Of a stretch of DNA of 64,000 nt, positions 42,460 to 51,037 are shown piece after piece (positions within the stretch are counted from its first letter, which is position 1; each line of letters starts with the position of its first letter). Source of the stretch: Pseudomonas chlororaphis (GTDB lineage: Bacteria; Pseudomonadota; Gammaproteobacteria; Pseudomonadales; Pseudomonadaceae). The notes under the pieces are model-generated. The model made no database searches. It saw only the letters and a program-made list of their open reading frames with translations, and was not told where the DNA came from. The position numbers and the translations under genes were made by a program. The stretch lies in contig NZ_MOAL01000004.1 of assembly GCF_003731765.1 (NCBI RefSeq), positions 2,046,001 to 2,110,000 of the forward strand, given 5' to 3'.

Positions 42460-42501
42460 CTCCAAGCTCCAAGCTCCAAGCTCCAAGCTTGAAGCTTGAA
42501 G
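42460..42501. repeat. Heptamer tandem repeat
   Basis: Six perfect 7-bp units: four CTCCAAG (42460-42487) followed by two CTTGAAG (42488-42501). It begins 15 bp after the bamA-like stop. Same unit set as at 1501-1556 and 21183-21217. Confidence 0.85.
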
Positions 42502-42547
42502 CTGACGACTTACAGCTGGCCCTCATATCGATAGCCCCCTAACGAAA

Positions 42548-42573
42548 CCCCCGTTCCAGAGGGCTCGCGGGGG
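42548..42573 (+). terminator. Weak hairpin after BamA paralogue
   Basis: CCCCCG and CGGGGG form a 6-bp stem with a 14-nt loop, followed by GCTTATAT. A possible terminator for the bamA-like gene. Confidence 0.35.
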
Positions 42574-42579
42574 GCTTAT

Positions 42580-42603
42580 ATCATTCGCGATGATAGTTAC
42601 CTT
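42580..42603. promoter_or_regulatory. MexT-like box upstream of mexE
   Basis: ATCA-N5-GATGAT-N4-ACCTT compares with the P. aeruginosa MexT box ATCA-N5-GTCGAT-N4-ACYAT: exact spacing and 12 of 15 fixed positions. It contains the perfect inverted repeat TATCAT-tcgcg-ATGATA (42579-42595). It lies 77 bp upstream of the mexE ATG. Confidence 0.62.
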
Positions 42604-42679
42604 TGCTTCATTCGATTCGTGACATACCCCCTCGCCGCTCATCATCCGCACCATCTCAAATTACCTTGGCGGATGAACC

Positions 42680-43936
42680 ATGGACCAGTCACTCAAACTC
42701 TTGCGTTTCCCACTTGCGGCCCTGGCCGTGATCGTGATGAGCGCCTGCGGCAAAGCCCCCGAAAACGCCGCCGCCCCTGCTGCTGCCAGCGTCAGCGTGG
42801 CCAAAGTGCTGGAGCAGCCCGTCAACGAGTGGGATGAATTCACCGGTCGCCTGGAAGCCCCGGAAACCGTGGAAATCCGCCCACGGGTGTCCGGTCAGAT
42901 CGATCAGGTGGCCTTCACCGAAGGCGCCTTGGTGAAAAAAGGCGACCTGCTGTTCCAGATCGACCCCCGCCCGTTCCAGGCTGAAGTTCGTCGCCTCGAA
43001 GCCCAACTGCAACAAGCCCGCGCCACCGCCACCCGCAGCGCCAACGAAGCCCAGCGCGGCCAGCGCCTGTTGACCAGCAATGCGATCTCCGCCGAGCTGG
43101 CCGACACCCGCACCAGCGCCGCCCAGGAAGCCCGTGCCGGTGTGGACGCGATCCAGGCCCAGCTGGACCTGGCCAAACTCAACCTGAGCTTCACCCGGGT
43201 GGTCGCGCCCATCAGCGGTCGCGTCAGCCGTGCCCAGATCACTGCCGGCAACCTGGTGACCGCCGATGTCACCCCGCTCACCAGCCTGGTGTCCACCGGC
43301 AAGGTGTACGCCTACTTCGACGCCGACGAGCGTGTGTACCTCAAGTACACCCAACTGGCGCGCCAGGGCCAACGCGGCCAAACCACTCCGGTCTACCTCG
43401 GCCTGTCCAATGAAGACGGCCACCCGCACCTGGGCCAGATGGACTTCGTCGACAACCAAGTCAACCCGAAAACCGGCACCATCCGTGGCCGCGCGGTGTT
43501 CGACAACCGCGATGGCAGCTACACCCCGGGCCTTTATGCACGCCTGAAACTGGTGGGCAGCGGCACCTATTCCGCGGTGCTGATCACCGATGAAGCCGTG
43601 GGCACCGACCTGGGCAAGAAGTTCGTACTGGTGATGGACGCTGACAACAAGACGGCCTACCGCTCCGTCGAACTGGGGCCGAAGATCGAAGGCCTGCGCA
43701 TTGTCCGCAGCGGCCTGAACAAAGACGACACCATCATCGTCAAGGGCCTGCAGCGGGTTCGCCCGGGCTCGCCGGTCAGCCCGGAAGTGGTGCCCATGGC
43801 CAGCCAGGAAACCCTCGCCGCTCTGGCGCAACAACGACAAGCACTGGAAGCCAGCAACCTGCCGCAAGTGGCGCCCGCGAAAAGCGCGCCCGCCCCGGCA
43901 GTGAAGCTCGCCAGCGCTGCGACTCCACGCGGTTAA
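42680..43936 (+). CDS. mexE: RND efflux membrane-fusion lipoprotein, MexE-like
   Basis: A 418-aa adaptor. It has a lipobox signal peptide (AVIVMSAC), the lipoyl half-motif RPRVSGQIDQVAFTEGALVKKGDLLFQIDPRPF, a hairpin rich in Gln/Ala/Arg (residues ~100-165) and the second lipoyl half LSFTRVVAPISGRVSRAQITAGNLV. The C-terminal tail is Ala/Pro-rich. Order and sequence match MexE of the MexEF-OprN system, which exports chloramphenicol, fluoroquinolones and quinolone-signal precursors in P. aeruginosa. It is 15 bp ahead of mexF. The MexT regulator is not in the window. Confidence 0.9.
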   Translation: MDQSLKLLRFPLAALAVIVMSACGKAPENAAAPAAASVSVAKVLEQPVNEWDEFTGRLEAPETVEIRPRVSGQIDQVAFTEGALVKKGDLLFQIDPRPFQAEVRRLEAQLQQARATATRSANEAQRGQRLLTSNAISAELADTRTSAAQEARAGVDAIQAQLDLAKLNLSFTRVVAPISGRVSRAQITAGNLVTADVTPLTSLVSTGKVYAYFDADERVYLKYTQLARQGQRGQTTPVYLGLSNEDGHPHLGQMDFVDNQVNPKTGTIRGRAVFDNRDGSYTPGLYARLKLVGSGTYSAVLITDEAVGTDLGKKFVLVMDADNKTAYRSVELGPKIEGLRIVRSGLNKDDTIIVKGLQRVRPGSPVSPEVVPMASQETLAALAQQRQALEASNLPQVAPAKSAPAPAVKLASAATPRG

Positions 43937-43951
43937 GGGACGACTAATCCG

Positions 43952-46900
43952 ATGAATTTCTCCCAGTTCTTCATTTCCCGGCCGATCTTCGCAGCGGTGC
44001 TTTCGCTGCTGATCCTGATCGCCGGGGCCATCTCACTGTTCCAACTGCCCATCAGCGAATACCCGGAAGTGGTACCGCCGACCGTGGTGGTGCGCGCCAA
44101 CTTCCCGGGGGCCAACCCCAAGGTCATTGGCGAAACCGTCGCTGCGCCCCTGGAACAGGCGATCACCGGGGTCGAGAACATGCTCTACATGTCCTCGCAA
44201 TCCACCGCTGACGGCAAGATCACCCTGACCATCACCTTCGCCCTGGGCACCGACCTGGACAACGCCCAGGTGCAGGTGCAGAACCGCGTGACCCGCACCG
44301 AGCCCAAGCTGCCCGAAGAAGTGACGCGTATCGGCATCACCGTCGACAAGGCCTCGCCCGACCTGACCATGGTTGTGCACTTGACCTCGCCGGACAAACG
44401 CTACGACATGCTCTACCTGTCCAACTACGCCCTGCTCAACATCAAGGATGAGCTGGCGCGCCTGGGCGGTGTCGGTGACGTGCAACTGTTCGGCATGGGC
44501 GACTACTCGCTGCGGGTCTGGCTCGATCCAAACAAGACCGCGTCGCGCAACCTGACCGCCACCGATGTGGTCACCGCCATTCGTGAACAGAACCGCCAGG
44601 TCGCTGCCGGTGCCCTGGGCGCACCACCGGCGCCCAACGCCACCAGCTTCCAGCTGTCGGTGAACACCCAAGGCCGCCTGGTCTCCGAGGAAGAGTTCGA
44701 AAACATCATCATCCGCGCTGGCGATGACGGTGAAATCACGCGCCTCAAAGACATCGCCCGGGTCGAATTAGGCTCCAGCCAGTACGCGCTGCGCTCCCTG
44801 CTCAACAATCAGCCGGCGGTGGCGATCCCGATCTTCCAGCGCCCCGGCTCCAACGCCATCCAGATCTCCAATGATGTGCGCGAGAAGATGGCCGAGCTGA
44901 AGAAGAACTTCCCGCAAGGCATGGACTTCAGCATCGTCTACGACCCGACCATCTTCGTGCGTGGATCCATCGAGGCGGTGGTGCACACCCTGTTCGAAGC
45001 GCTGATCCTGGTGGTGCTGGTGGTGATCCTGTTCCTGCAGACCTGGCGCGCCTCGATCATTCCATTGGTGGCGGTACCGGTGTCGCTGATCGGCACCTTT
45101 GCGGTCATGCACCTGTTCGGCTTCTCGCTCAATGCCCTGTCGCTGTTCGGCCTGGTGCTGGCCATCGGCATCGTGGTGGACGACGCCATCGTGGTGGTGG
45201 AGAACGTCGAGCGGAACATCGGCCTGGGCCTGAACCCGGTGGAAGCCACCAAACGCGCCATGCGTGAAGTGACCGGCCCGATCATCGCCACGGCCCTGGT
45301 GCTGTGTGCGGTGTTTATCCCGGCGGCGTTCATCTCCGGCCTGACTGGACAGTTCTATAAGCAGTTCGCCTTGACCATTGCCATCTCCACGGTGATCTCG
45401 GCCTTCAACTCCCTGACCCTGTCGCCGGCCCTGGCTGCCGTCTTGCTGAAAAGCCATGACGCGCCCAAGGACCGTTTCTCCAAGGTCCTGGACAAGCTGT
45501 TCGGCGGCTGGCTGTTCCGTCCGTTCAACCGCTTCTTCGATCGCGCCAGCCATGGTTACGTCGGCACCGTAAGCCGAGTGATCCGCAGCAGCGGCATCGC
45601 CCTGCTGCTCTACGCCGGCCTGATGGTGCTGACCTTCTTCGGCTTCTCCAACACCCCGACCGGTTTCGTACCCGGCCAGGACAAGCAATACCTGGTGGCC
45701 TTCGCTCAACTGCCGGACGCCGCGAGCCTGGACCGCACCGAAGACGTGATCAAGCGCATGTCCGACCTGGCGCTGAAACAGCCGGGCGTGGAAGCGGCCG
45801 TGGCCTTCCCGGGCCTGTCGATCAACGGTTTCACCAACAGCCCGAACGCCGGCATCGTGTTTGTCACCCTCAAGCCGTTTGACCAGCGCAAGGATCCAAG
45901 CCAGTCCGCCGGCGCCATTGCCGGGGCCCTGAACGGCCAATTCGCCGGGATCCAGGAAGCCTACATGGCGATCTTCCCTCCGCCGCCGGTACAAGGCCTG
46001 GGCACCATCGGTGGTTTCCGCCTGCAGATCGAAGACCGGGGCAACCTGGGCTACGACGAGCTGTACAAAGAAACCATGAACATCATCAATAAAAGCCACA
46101 ACGTGCCAGAGCTGGCCGGGTTGTTCACCAGCTACACCGTGAACGTGCCCCAAGTCGATGCCGCCATCGACCGGGAAAAAGCCAAGACCCACGGCGTGGC
46201 CGTCAGCGACATCTTCGACACCCTGCAGATCTACCTGGGTTCGCTGTATGCCAACGACTTCAACCGCTTTGGTCGCACCTACCAGGTCAACGTCCAGGCC
46301 GAGCAACAGTTCCGCCTCGAAGCCGAACAGATCGGCCAGTTGAAAGTGCGCAACAACAAAGGCGAGATGATCCCCCTGGCGACCTTTATCAAGGTCAGCG
46401 ACACCTCGGGCCCGGACCGCGTGATGCACTACAACGGCTTTATCACGGCTGAGATCAACGGCGCTGCCGCCCCTGGCTACAGTTCCGGCCAGGCCGAGAA
46501 AGCCATCGAGAAACTGCTCAAGGAAGAACTGCCCAACGGCATGACCTACGAGTGGACCGACCTGACCTACCAGCAAATCCTCTCGGGCAACACCGCGCTG
46601 TTCGTGTTCCCGCTCTGCGTATTGCTGGCGTTCCTGGTGCTGGCCGCCCAGTACGAAAGCTGGAGCCTGCCACTGGCGGTGATCCTGATCGTGCCGATGA
46701 CCCTGCTGTCGGCCATTACCGGGGTGATTCTGTCTGGCGGCGACAACAACATCTTCACCCAGATCGGACTCATCGTGCTGGTGGGCCTGGCCTGTAAGAA
46801 CGCGATCCTGATCGTCGAGTTCGCCAAGGACAAGCAAGAGGAAGGCCTGGACCCGCTCGCCGCGGTACTGGAAGCCTGCCGCCTGCGTCTGCGGCCGATC

Positions 46901-47131
46901 CTGATGACCTCGTTCGCCTTCATCATGGGTGTGGTGCCCTTGGTGTTCTCCAGCGGTGCCGGTGCGGAAATGCGTCACGCCATGGGTGTGGCGGTGTTCT
47001 CCGGGATGCTCGGGGTCACCTTCTTCGGCCTGCTGCTGACGCCTGTGTTCTACGTCCTGATCCGTAACTATGTGGAACGCAGCGAAGCCCGCAAAGCCGC
47101 CCGTGCCCTGCAACTGGAGGCGCAACCATGA
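43952..47131 (+). CDS. mexF: RND efflux pump inner-membrane transporter, MexF-like
   Basis: A 1059-aa HAE1-family pump. It begins MNFSQFFISRPIFAAVLSLL and continues to the PISEYPEVVPPTVVV segment typical of MexF. TM4 carries the proton-relay Asp pair in VLAIGIVVDDAIVVVENVERN; TM10 has the Lys in GLACKNAILIVEFAKD. Its length equals MexF (~1062 aa). Its stop overlaps the oprN start by 4 bp. AAGGGA precedes the ATG. Confidence 0.93.
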   Translation: MNFSQFFISRPIFAAVLSLLILIAGAISLFQLPISEYPEVVPPTVVVRANFPGANPKVIGETVAAPLEQAITGVENMLYMSSQSTADGKITLTITFALGTDLDNAQVQVQNRVTRTEPKLPEEVTRIGITVDKASPDLTMVVHLTSPDKRYDMLYLSNYALLNIKDELARLGGVGDVQLFGMGDYSLRVWLDPNKTASRNLTATDVVTAIREQNRQVAAGALGAPPAPNATSFQLSVNTQGRLVSEEEFENIIIRAGDDGEITRLKDIARVELGSSQYALRSLLNNQPAVAIPIFQRPGSNAIQISNDVREKMAELKKNFPQGMDFSIVYDPTIFVRGSIEAVVHTLFEALILVVLVVILFLQTWRASIIPLVAVPVSLIGTFAVMHLFGFSLNALSLFGLVLAIGIVVDDAIVVVENVERNIGLGLNPVEATKRAMREVTGPIIATALVLCAVFIPAAFISGLTGQFYKQFALTIAISTVISAFNSLTLSPALAAVLLKSHDAPKDRFSKVLDKLFGGWLFRPFNRFFDRASHGYVGTVSRVIRSSGIALLLYAGLMVLTFFGFSNTPTGFVPGQDKQYLVAFAQLPDAASLDRTEDVIKRMSDLALKQPGVEAAVAFPGLSINGFTNSPNAGIVFVTLKPFDQRKDPSQSAGAIAGALNGQFAGIQEAYMAIFPPPPVQGLGTIGGFRLQIEDRGNLGYDELYKETMNIINKSHNVPELAGLFTSYTVNVPQVDAAIDREKAKTHGVAVSDIFDTLQIYLGSLYANDFNRFGRTYQVNVQAEQQFRLEAEQIGQLKVRNNKGEMIPLATFIKVSDTSGPDRVMHYNGFITAEINGAAAPGYSSGQAEKAIEKLLKEELPNGMTYEWTDLTYQQILSGNTALFVFPLCVLLAFLVLAAQYESWSLPLAVILIVPMTLLSAITGVILSGGDNNIFTQIGLIVLVGLACKNAILIVEFAKDKQEEGLDPLAAVLEACRLRLRPILMTSFAFIMGVVPLVFSSGAGAEMRHAMGVAVFSGMLGVTFFGLLLTPVFYVLIRNYVERSEARKAARALQLEAQP

Positions 47132-48549
47132 GCCTGAAAGTCTTCCTTCCGAGCCTGCTGGTGCTGGCCCTCAGCGCCTGCGCCGTGGGCCCTGACTACC
47201 AGGCCCCGAACACCGAGGCGGCCCATATCACGGCCGCCACCGATGGCGCCGCCGGCCAGAAGAACTTCGACCGTGCGCGTTTCGAAGGTGTCTGGTGGCA
47301 ACAGTTCGACGACCCGACCCTGAACCAGTTGGTCAGCCGTTCGTTGCAGGGCAACCGTGAGCTGCGGGTGGCCTTTGCCCGCCTGCGGGCTGCCCGGGCG
47401 ATCCGCGATGACGCCAGCAACGATGTAATGCCGACCATCACCAGCCGCGCCAGCAGTGACCTGGCCAAGGGTCAGATCCCTGGCCAGACCACCCGCCGGG
47501 TCAGCAGCGAGCGCTACGACCTGGGCCTGGACATGGCCTGGGAGCTGGACCTGTTCGGCCGCATCCAGCGCAACCTGGAAGCCACCGACGCCGACCAGCA
47601 AGCGGCCGAAGCCGATCTTTATCAGTTGCAGGTGACGATGATTGCCGAATTGGTGGACGCCTACGGACAACTGCGCGGTGCGCAACTGCGGGAAAAGATC
47701 GCCCTGGCCAACCTGAACAACCAGCAGGAGTCGCGCAAAATCACCGAAAGCCTGCGCGATGCCGGGGTCGGCGACCAGCTCGACGTGGTCCGCGCCGACG
47801 CGCGCCTGGCCTCGGTCGAAGCCAGCGTGCCGCAGTTGCAGGCTGAACAGGTACGCCAGCGCAATCGCATTGCCACCTTGTTGGGTGAACGCCCGGACGC
47901 CCTCAGCGTCGACCTGTCGCCGGCGCAGTTGCCGGCGATTGCCAAGGCCCTGCCAATCGGCGACCCGGGTGAGCTGCTGCAACGGCGCCCGGACATTCTC
48001 AGCGCCGAACGGCAACTGGCGGCGGCTACCGCGCGCATTGGCGTGGCCAAGGCCGACCTGTTCCCTCGGGTCAGCCTCAGCGGCTTCCTCGGCTTTACCG
48101 CCGGCCGCGGCTCGCAGATCGGCTCGTCGGCGGCCAACGCCTGGGCCCTGGGCCCGAGCATCACGTGGGCGGCCTTCGACCTGGGCAGCGTCCGTGCCCG
48201 TCTGCGGGGTGCCGACGCCCAGGCCGATGGCGCCCTGGCCAACTATGAACAGCAAGTGCTGCTGGCCCTGGAAGAATCGGAGAACGCCTTCAGCGACTAC
48301 GGCAAACGCCAGCAACGGCTGATCGCGCTGATCCGCCAGAGCGAGTCGAGCCGCGCAGCGGCGGATTTGGCGCAGATTCGCTACCGCGAAGGCACCGTGG
48401 ACTTCCTGGTGCTGCTGGACGCCCAGCGCGAGCGCCTGGCGGCAGAAGACGCCCAGGCCCTGGCCGAGGTCGACCTGTACCGCGGCATCGTCGCCATTTA
48501 CAAAGCCTTGGGTGGCGGCTGGCAACCACAAACCGTAGCCAGCAACTAA
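47128..48549 (+). CDS. oprN: Outer-membrane efflux channel lipoprotein, OprN-like
   Basis: A 473-aa NodT-type outer-membrane channel. The lipobox is VLALSAC (Cys ~17), then AVGPDYQAPN. Two OEP domains follow, with FEGVWWQQFDDPTLNQLVSRSL and GDPGELLQRRPDILSAERQLAAATARIGVAKA at their beginnings. Third gene of the mexEF-oprN operon, coupled to mexF by an ATGA overlap and followed by a strong terminator. Confidence 0.9.
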   Translation: MSLKVFLPSLLVLALSACAVGPDYQAPNTEAAHITAATDGAAGQKNFDRARFEGVWWQQFDDPTLNQLVSRSLQGNRELRVAFARLRAARAIRDDASNDVMPTITSRASSDLAKGQIPGQTTRRVSSERYDLGLDMAWELDLFGRIQRNLEATDADQQAAEADLYQLQVTMIAELVDAYGQLRGAQLREKIALANLNNQQESRKITESLRDAGVGDQLDVVRADARLASVEASVPQLQAEQVRQRNRIATLLGERPDALSVDLSPAQLPAIAKALPIGDPGELLQRRPDILSAERQLAAATARIGVAKADLFPRVSLSGFLGFTAGRGSQIGSSAANAWALGPSITWAAFDLGSVRARLRGADAQADGALANYEQQVLLALEESENAFSDYGKRQQRLIALIRQSESSRAAADLAQIRYREGTVDFLVLLDAQRERLAAEDAQALAEVDLYRGIVAIYKALGGGWQPQTVASN

Positions 48550-48565
48550 GCTTCAACGTGCTCCT

Positions 48566-48583
48566 TTGGTTGGCCGCAACCAA
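48566..48583. terminator. Hairpin after oprN
   Basis: TTGGTTG-gccg-CAACCAA is a perfect 7-bp stem 16 bp after the oprN stop, with CCAATTTTTT just beyond. It precedes a stronger terminator. Confidence 0.5.
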
Positions 48584-48593
48584 CCAATTTTTT

Positions 48594-48628
48594 GCCCCGC
48601 GCCCTATTCGGTCGCGGGGCTTTTTTTT
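48594..48628 (+). terminator. Rho-independent terminator of mexEF-oprN
   Basis: GCCCCGCG-(11 nt)-CGCGGGGC forms a perfect 8-bp GC-rich stem followed by eight T residues (48621-48628), a textbook intrinsic terminator. Confidence 0.93.
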
Positions 48629-48644
48629 GCCGCCTCCGACCGAT

Positions 48645-48754
48645 CGTTCCCACGCTCCGCGTGGTAATGCAGCCCATGACGCTCCGCGTCACTGCGCGCA
48701 CAAGGCGGGACGCGGAGCGTCCCAGGAGGCATTCCAACAGGGACCGTGGGAACG
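48645..48754. repeat. 110-bp Pseudomonas interspersed repeat with inverted ends
   Basis: The ends CGTTCCCACG (48645-48654) and CGTGGGAACG (48745-48754) are perfect inverted copies. Internally, short complementary pairs recur: CACGCTCCGCGTGG, TGACGCTCCGCGTCA and GGGACGCGGAGCGTCCC. It resembles an intergenic repeat common in P. fluorescens-group genomes. Together with the terminators it fills most of the 317-bp gap 48550-48866, which holds no gene. Confidence 0.8.
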
Positions 48755-48866
48755 AAGGGAACTGGCTGATAAAGCCGGTCGATGGGGCGGTCGACGATTG
48801 CGATTGGACAGCCTGCCACCGCGCTCCTACTCTCCACTCGCCGCGTATTCGCCTTGGCCCTCCCCG

Positions 48867-49766
48867 ATGATTGTCCGCCCCAAACCCAACCTGATCGGCA
48901 TTCTGTTTTCCTTGAAAGGCTCCATCGCCCGGCGCATTGCCCTGCGCAGTCTGTTGGTGACGCTGCTGGCCTCGGTGATCGTGCTGGTGGAAACCTGGCA
49001 CCCGGCGTATTTCTCCAAGGTCAATGCCACGCCCTTCACCTTGCTCGGGCTGTCGCTGTCGATTTTCATGAGTTTTCGCAACAACGCCTGCTACGACCGC
49101 TGGTGGGAAGGCCGCAAACAGTTGGGGCAGTTGGTGATCGAGGTGCGCTCACTGATCCGCGAAACCCTGGTCATCGGCGCCAGCGCTGAACGCACCGCCC
49201 TGCTGCGCGAACTCTGCGGCTTCGCCCACAGCCTGATCGCCCGCCTGCGGCAAGAAGATGAAAGCCGCGCGCAACAACCCTGGACCGCCGAACCCATTGA
49301 CCCTCGACACCCCAACCCCAGCGACGCCTTGCTGCAACGCATCGGCGGGCGCTGTTCGGCCCTGGCCACCCAGGGCCTGATCAGCGAATGGCGTTACACC
49401 CAGCTGGAAACCCGCCTGGTCAGCCTGAGCCAGGTGCAGGCGGCCTGCGAGCGGATCAAGAGCACGCCGCTGCCCTTTCCTTACACCTTGCTGCTGCACC
49501 GCACCATTTACCTGTTCTGCATCCTCTTGCCGTTTGCCATGGCCGAACCCCTGGGCTGGATGACGCCCCTGTTCACCGCCATCGTCAGCTACACCTTTTT
49601 CGGCCTCGACGAAATCGGCGACGACCTGGAGGACCCCTTCGGCTTCGACGAGAACGACCTGCCGTGCAACGCTCTGCTGCGCACCCTGGAACGCGAAATT
49701 CTCGCGGCGCTGGGGCACAGCGACCTGCCACCGCCTCTCGAACCGGAGGAGTACGTACTCAACTGA
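48867..49766 (+). CDS. Bestrophin-family membrane channel
   Basis: A 299-aa protein of the bestrophin (UPF0187, YneE-like) family, predicted anion or cation channel. The N-terminal part contains ALRSLLVTLLASVIVLVETW and GLSLSIFMSFRNNACYDRWWEGRKQLGQLV, the most conserved bacterial bestrophin stretch. Helices near residues ~205-245 and the acidic C-terminal segment GLDEIGDDLEDPFG follow. ATG 48867 begins the conserved protein; the open frame reaching back to 48558 runs through the terminator and repeat and is not coding. No good ribosome-binding site is visible. Confidence 0.85.
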   Translation: MIVRPKPNLIGILFSLKGSIARRIALRSLLVTLLASVIVLVETWHPAYFSKVNATPFTLLGLSLSIFMSFRNNACYDRWWEGRKQLGQLVIEVRSLIRETLVIGASAERTALLRELCGFAHSLIARLRQEDESRAQQPWTAEPIDPRHPNPSDALLQRIGGRCSALATQGLISEWRYTQLETRLVSLSQVQAACERIKSTPLPFPYTLLLHRTIYLFCILLPFAMAEPLGWMTPLFTAIVSYTFFGLDEIGDDLEDPFGFDENDLPCNALLRTLEREILAALGHSDLPPPLEPEEYVLN

Positions 49767-49840
49767 GTAGGGGTTTGACTCGGCACGGTTCCTGACCGAA
49801 GCTTGCGCCTCCAAAAAGTCGCCAGTTCCCGGATGCCCGC

Positions 49841-50896
49841 ATGACCAAACCTCGCCGCTACCTGCTGCTCAGCCTGCTCATCGTCGCGGCCTTGGGCCTC
49901 GCCTGGGCCAGCTTGCGCAGCAGCCCGCCAGTCGTGCCCGAGGCCATCAAGCACGGTTACAACAAGGCCCTGGAGCAAGCGCGCAACGGTATGCCGGGGG
50001 CGGCTCGGGTGCTGTACCAGCAATTGGCGCGGCCGGATTTGACCGACACCCGGCGTATTCGCCTGCTCGCCGAACTACCCAACTACCCCAGCCCCCAGGC
50101 CCTGAAACTGGCGGACAACGATCTGCAGCACCCCTCACCAGAAGTGCGCGAAGCGGCCATCCAGGCGGTGCTTGGCCTGGTGCCCAGTGGCCAGCGCAGC
50201 CTGCTGCTGGGGCCTCTGCTGAGCGACAGCGAACAAAGCGTACGCTTTGCGGCAGTCAACGCGCTGCTCGGGCTGTCGCCGGATGATCAGGGCCTGTACT
50301 TCGGCCCGCTGCAACAAGTGATCGACGAATACACCCAAGTGCTCAAGGACCAGCCCGACGACGTCGAGGCGCAGCACCAACTGGCGCGCCTGTACCTGCA
50401 CAACGCCAACCTGATCAAGGCCCAGCAAACCCTGGAACGGGCCCTGGCCCTGCAACCGGACAACCTGCAGGCCGTGGTGCTGCAAATCGAAGTGCTCGAT
50501 AAACAGGGCCGGAGCGAAGCAGCCCGTGCCCTGCTGGCCAAGCAGTTGCAGGCACAGCAGGACTCGGCCTACCTGCAACACGCCCTGGGCATGTGGTTGC
50601 TGCACCATGGCCAGGGTGAATTCGCCCTCTTGGGCTTGTCCCGCGCCGTGGAACTGGAACCCAACCAGGCCGATTACCGCTATGACCTGGCCACCACCCT
50701 GCACAGCCAGGAAGAATTGCAGGCCGCGCAGAAACAGCTGGAGGAAATCGTCCAGCGCCAGCCAGCCAATCGCAAAGCCCGGGTGCTGTTGATCAACTAC
50801 TGGAAGGAAAGCGGCCAATTGCAGAACGTCCAAGTGCTGCTGGCCCAGCTGGAGCAGCAAAACCCCGATGACCCGGCCTTGCAACAAGGCCTCTGA
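49841..50896 (+). CDS. Membrane-anchored HEAT/TPR repeat protein
   Basis: A 351-aa protein with one N-terminal helix (YLLLSLLIVAALGLAWASL) as signal anchor. Residues ~90-150 look like two HEAT-type units (HPSPEVREAAIQAVLG, DSEQSVRFAAVNALLG). Residues ~165-350 are five TPR-like units (e.g. EAQHQLARLYLHNANLIKAQQTLERALALQPDN). It probably acts as a periplasmic scaffold. It is 74 bp downstream of the bestrophin gene on the same strand. No enzyme motif is seen; the partner is unknown. Confidence 0.75.
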   Translation: MTKPRRYLLLSLLIVAALGLAWASLRSSPPVVPEAIKHGYNKALEQARNGMPGAARVLYQQLARPDLTDTRRIRLLAELPNYPSPQALKLADNDLQHPSPEVREAAIQAVLGLVPSGQRSLLLGPLLSDSEQSVRFAAVNALLGLSPDDQGLYFGPLQQVIDEYTQVLKDQPDDVEAQHQLARLYLHNANLIKAQQTLERALALQPDNLQAVVLQIEVLDKQGRSEAARALLAKQLQAQQDSAYLQHALGMWLLHHGQGEFALLGLSRAVELEPNQADYRYDLATTLHSQEELQAAQKQLEEIVQRQPANRKARVLLINYWKESGQLQNVQVLLAQLEQQNPDDPALQQGL

Positions 50897-51037
50897 GGCG
50901 GTTCAGCCAACGGGGCAACAGACAAATCCCTCACCACCGTGGAACCGTCGGTGTGTCGCCAAGGTCAAGTGATCAGGCAGTGTTTCAAGGCCAGAGGCCA
51001 GCACTGTCGACTTACCCTAGCCACGTGAGGGCATTTT

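Noticed and set aside
44768..47125. 785-codon open frame antisense to mexF
   Set aside because: The composition is His/Gln/Gly-rich as expected from reverse reading of a GC-rich gene; the sense strand encodes a complete MexF.
48558..48866. Possible 103-residue N-terminal extension of the bestrophin protein
   Set aside because: It would be translated through a strong intrinsic terminator and an interspersed repeat; the conserved protein starts at 48867.
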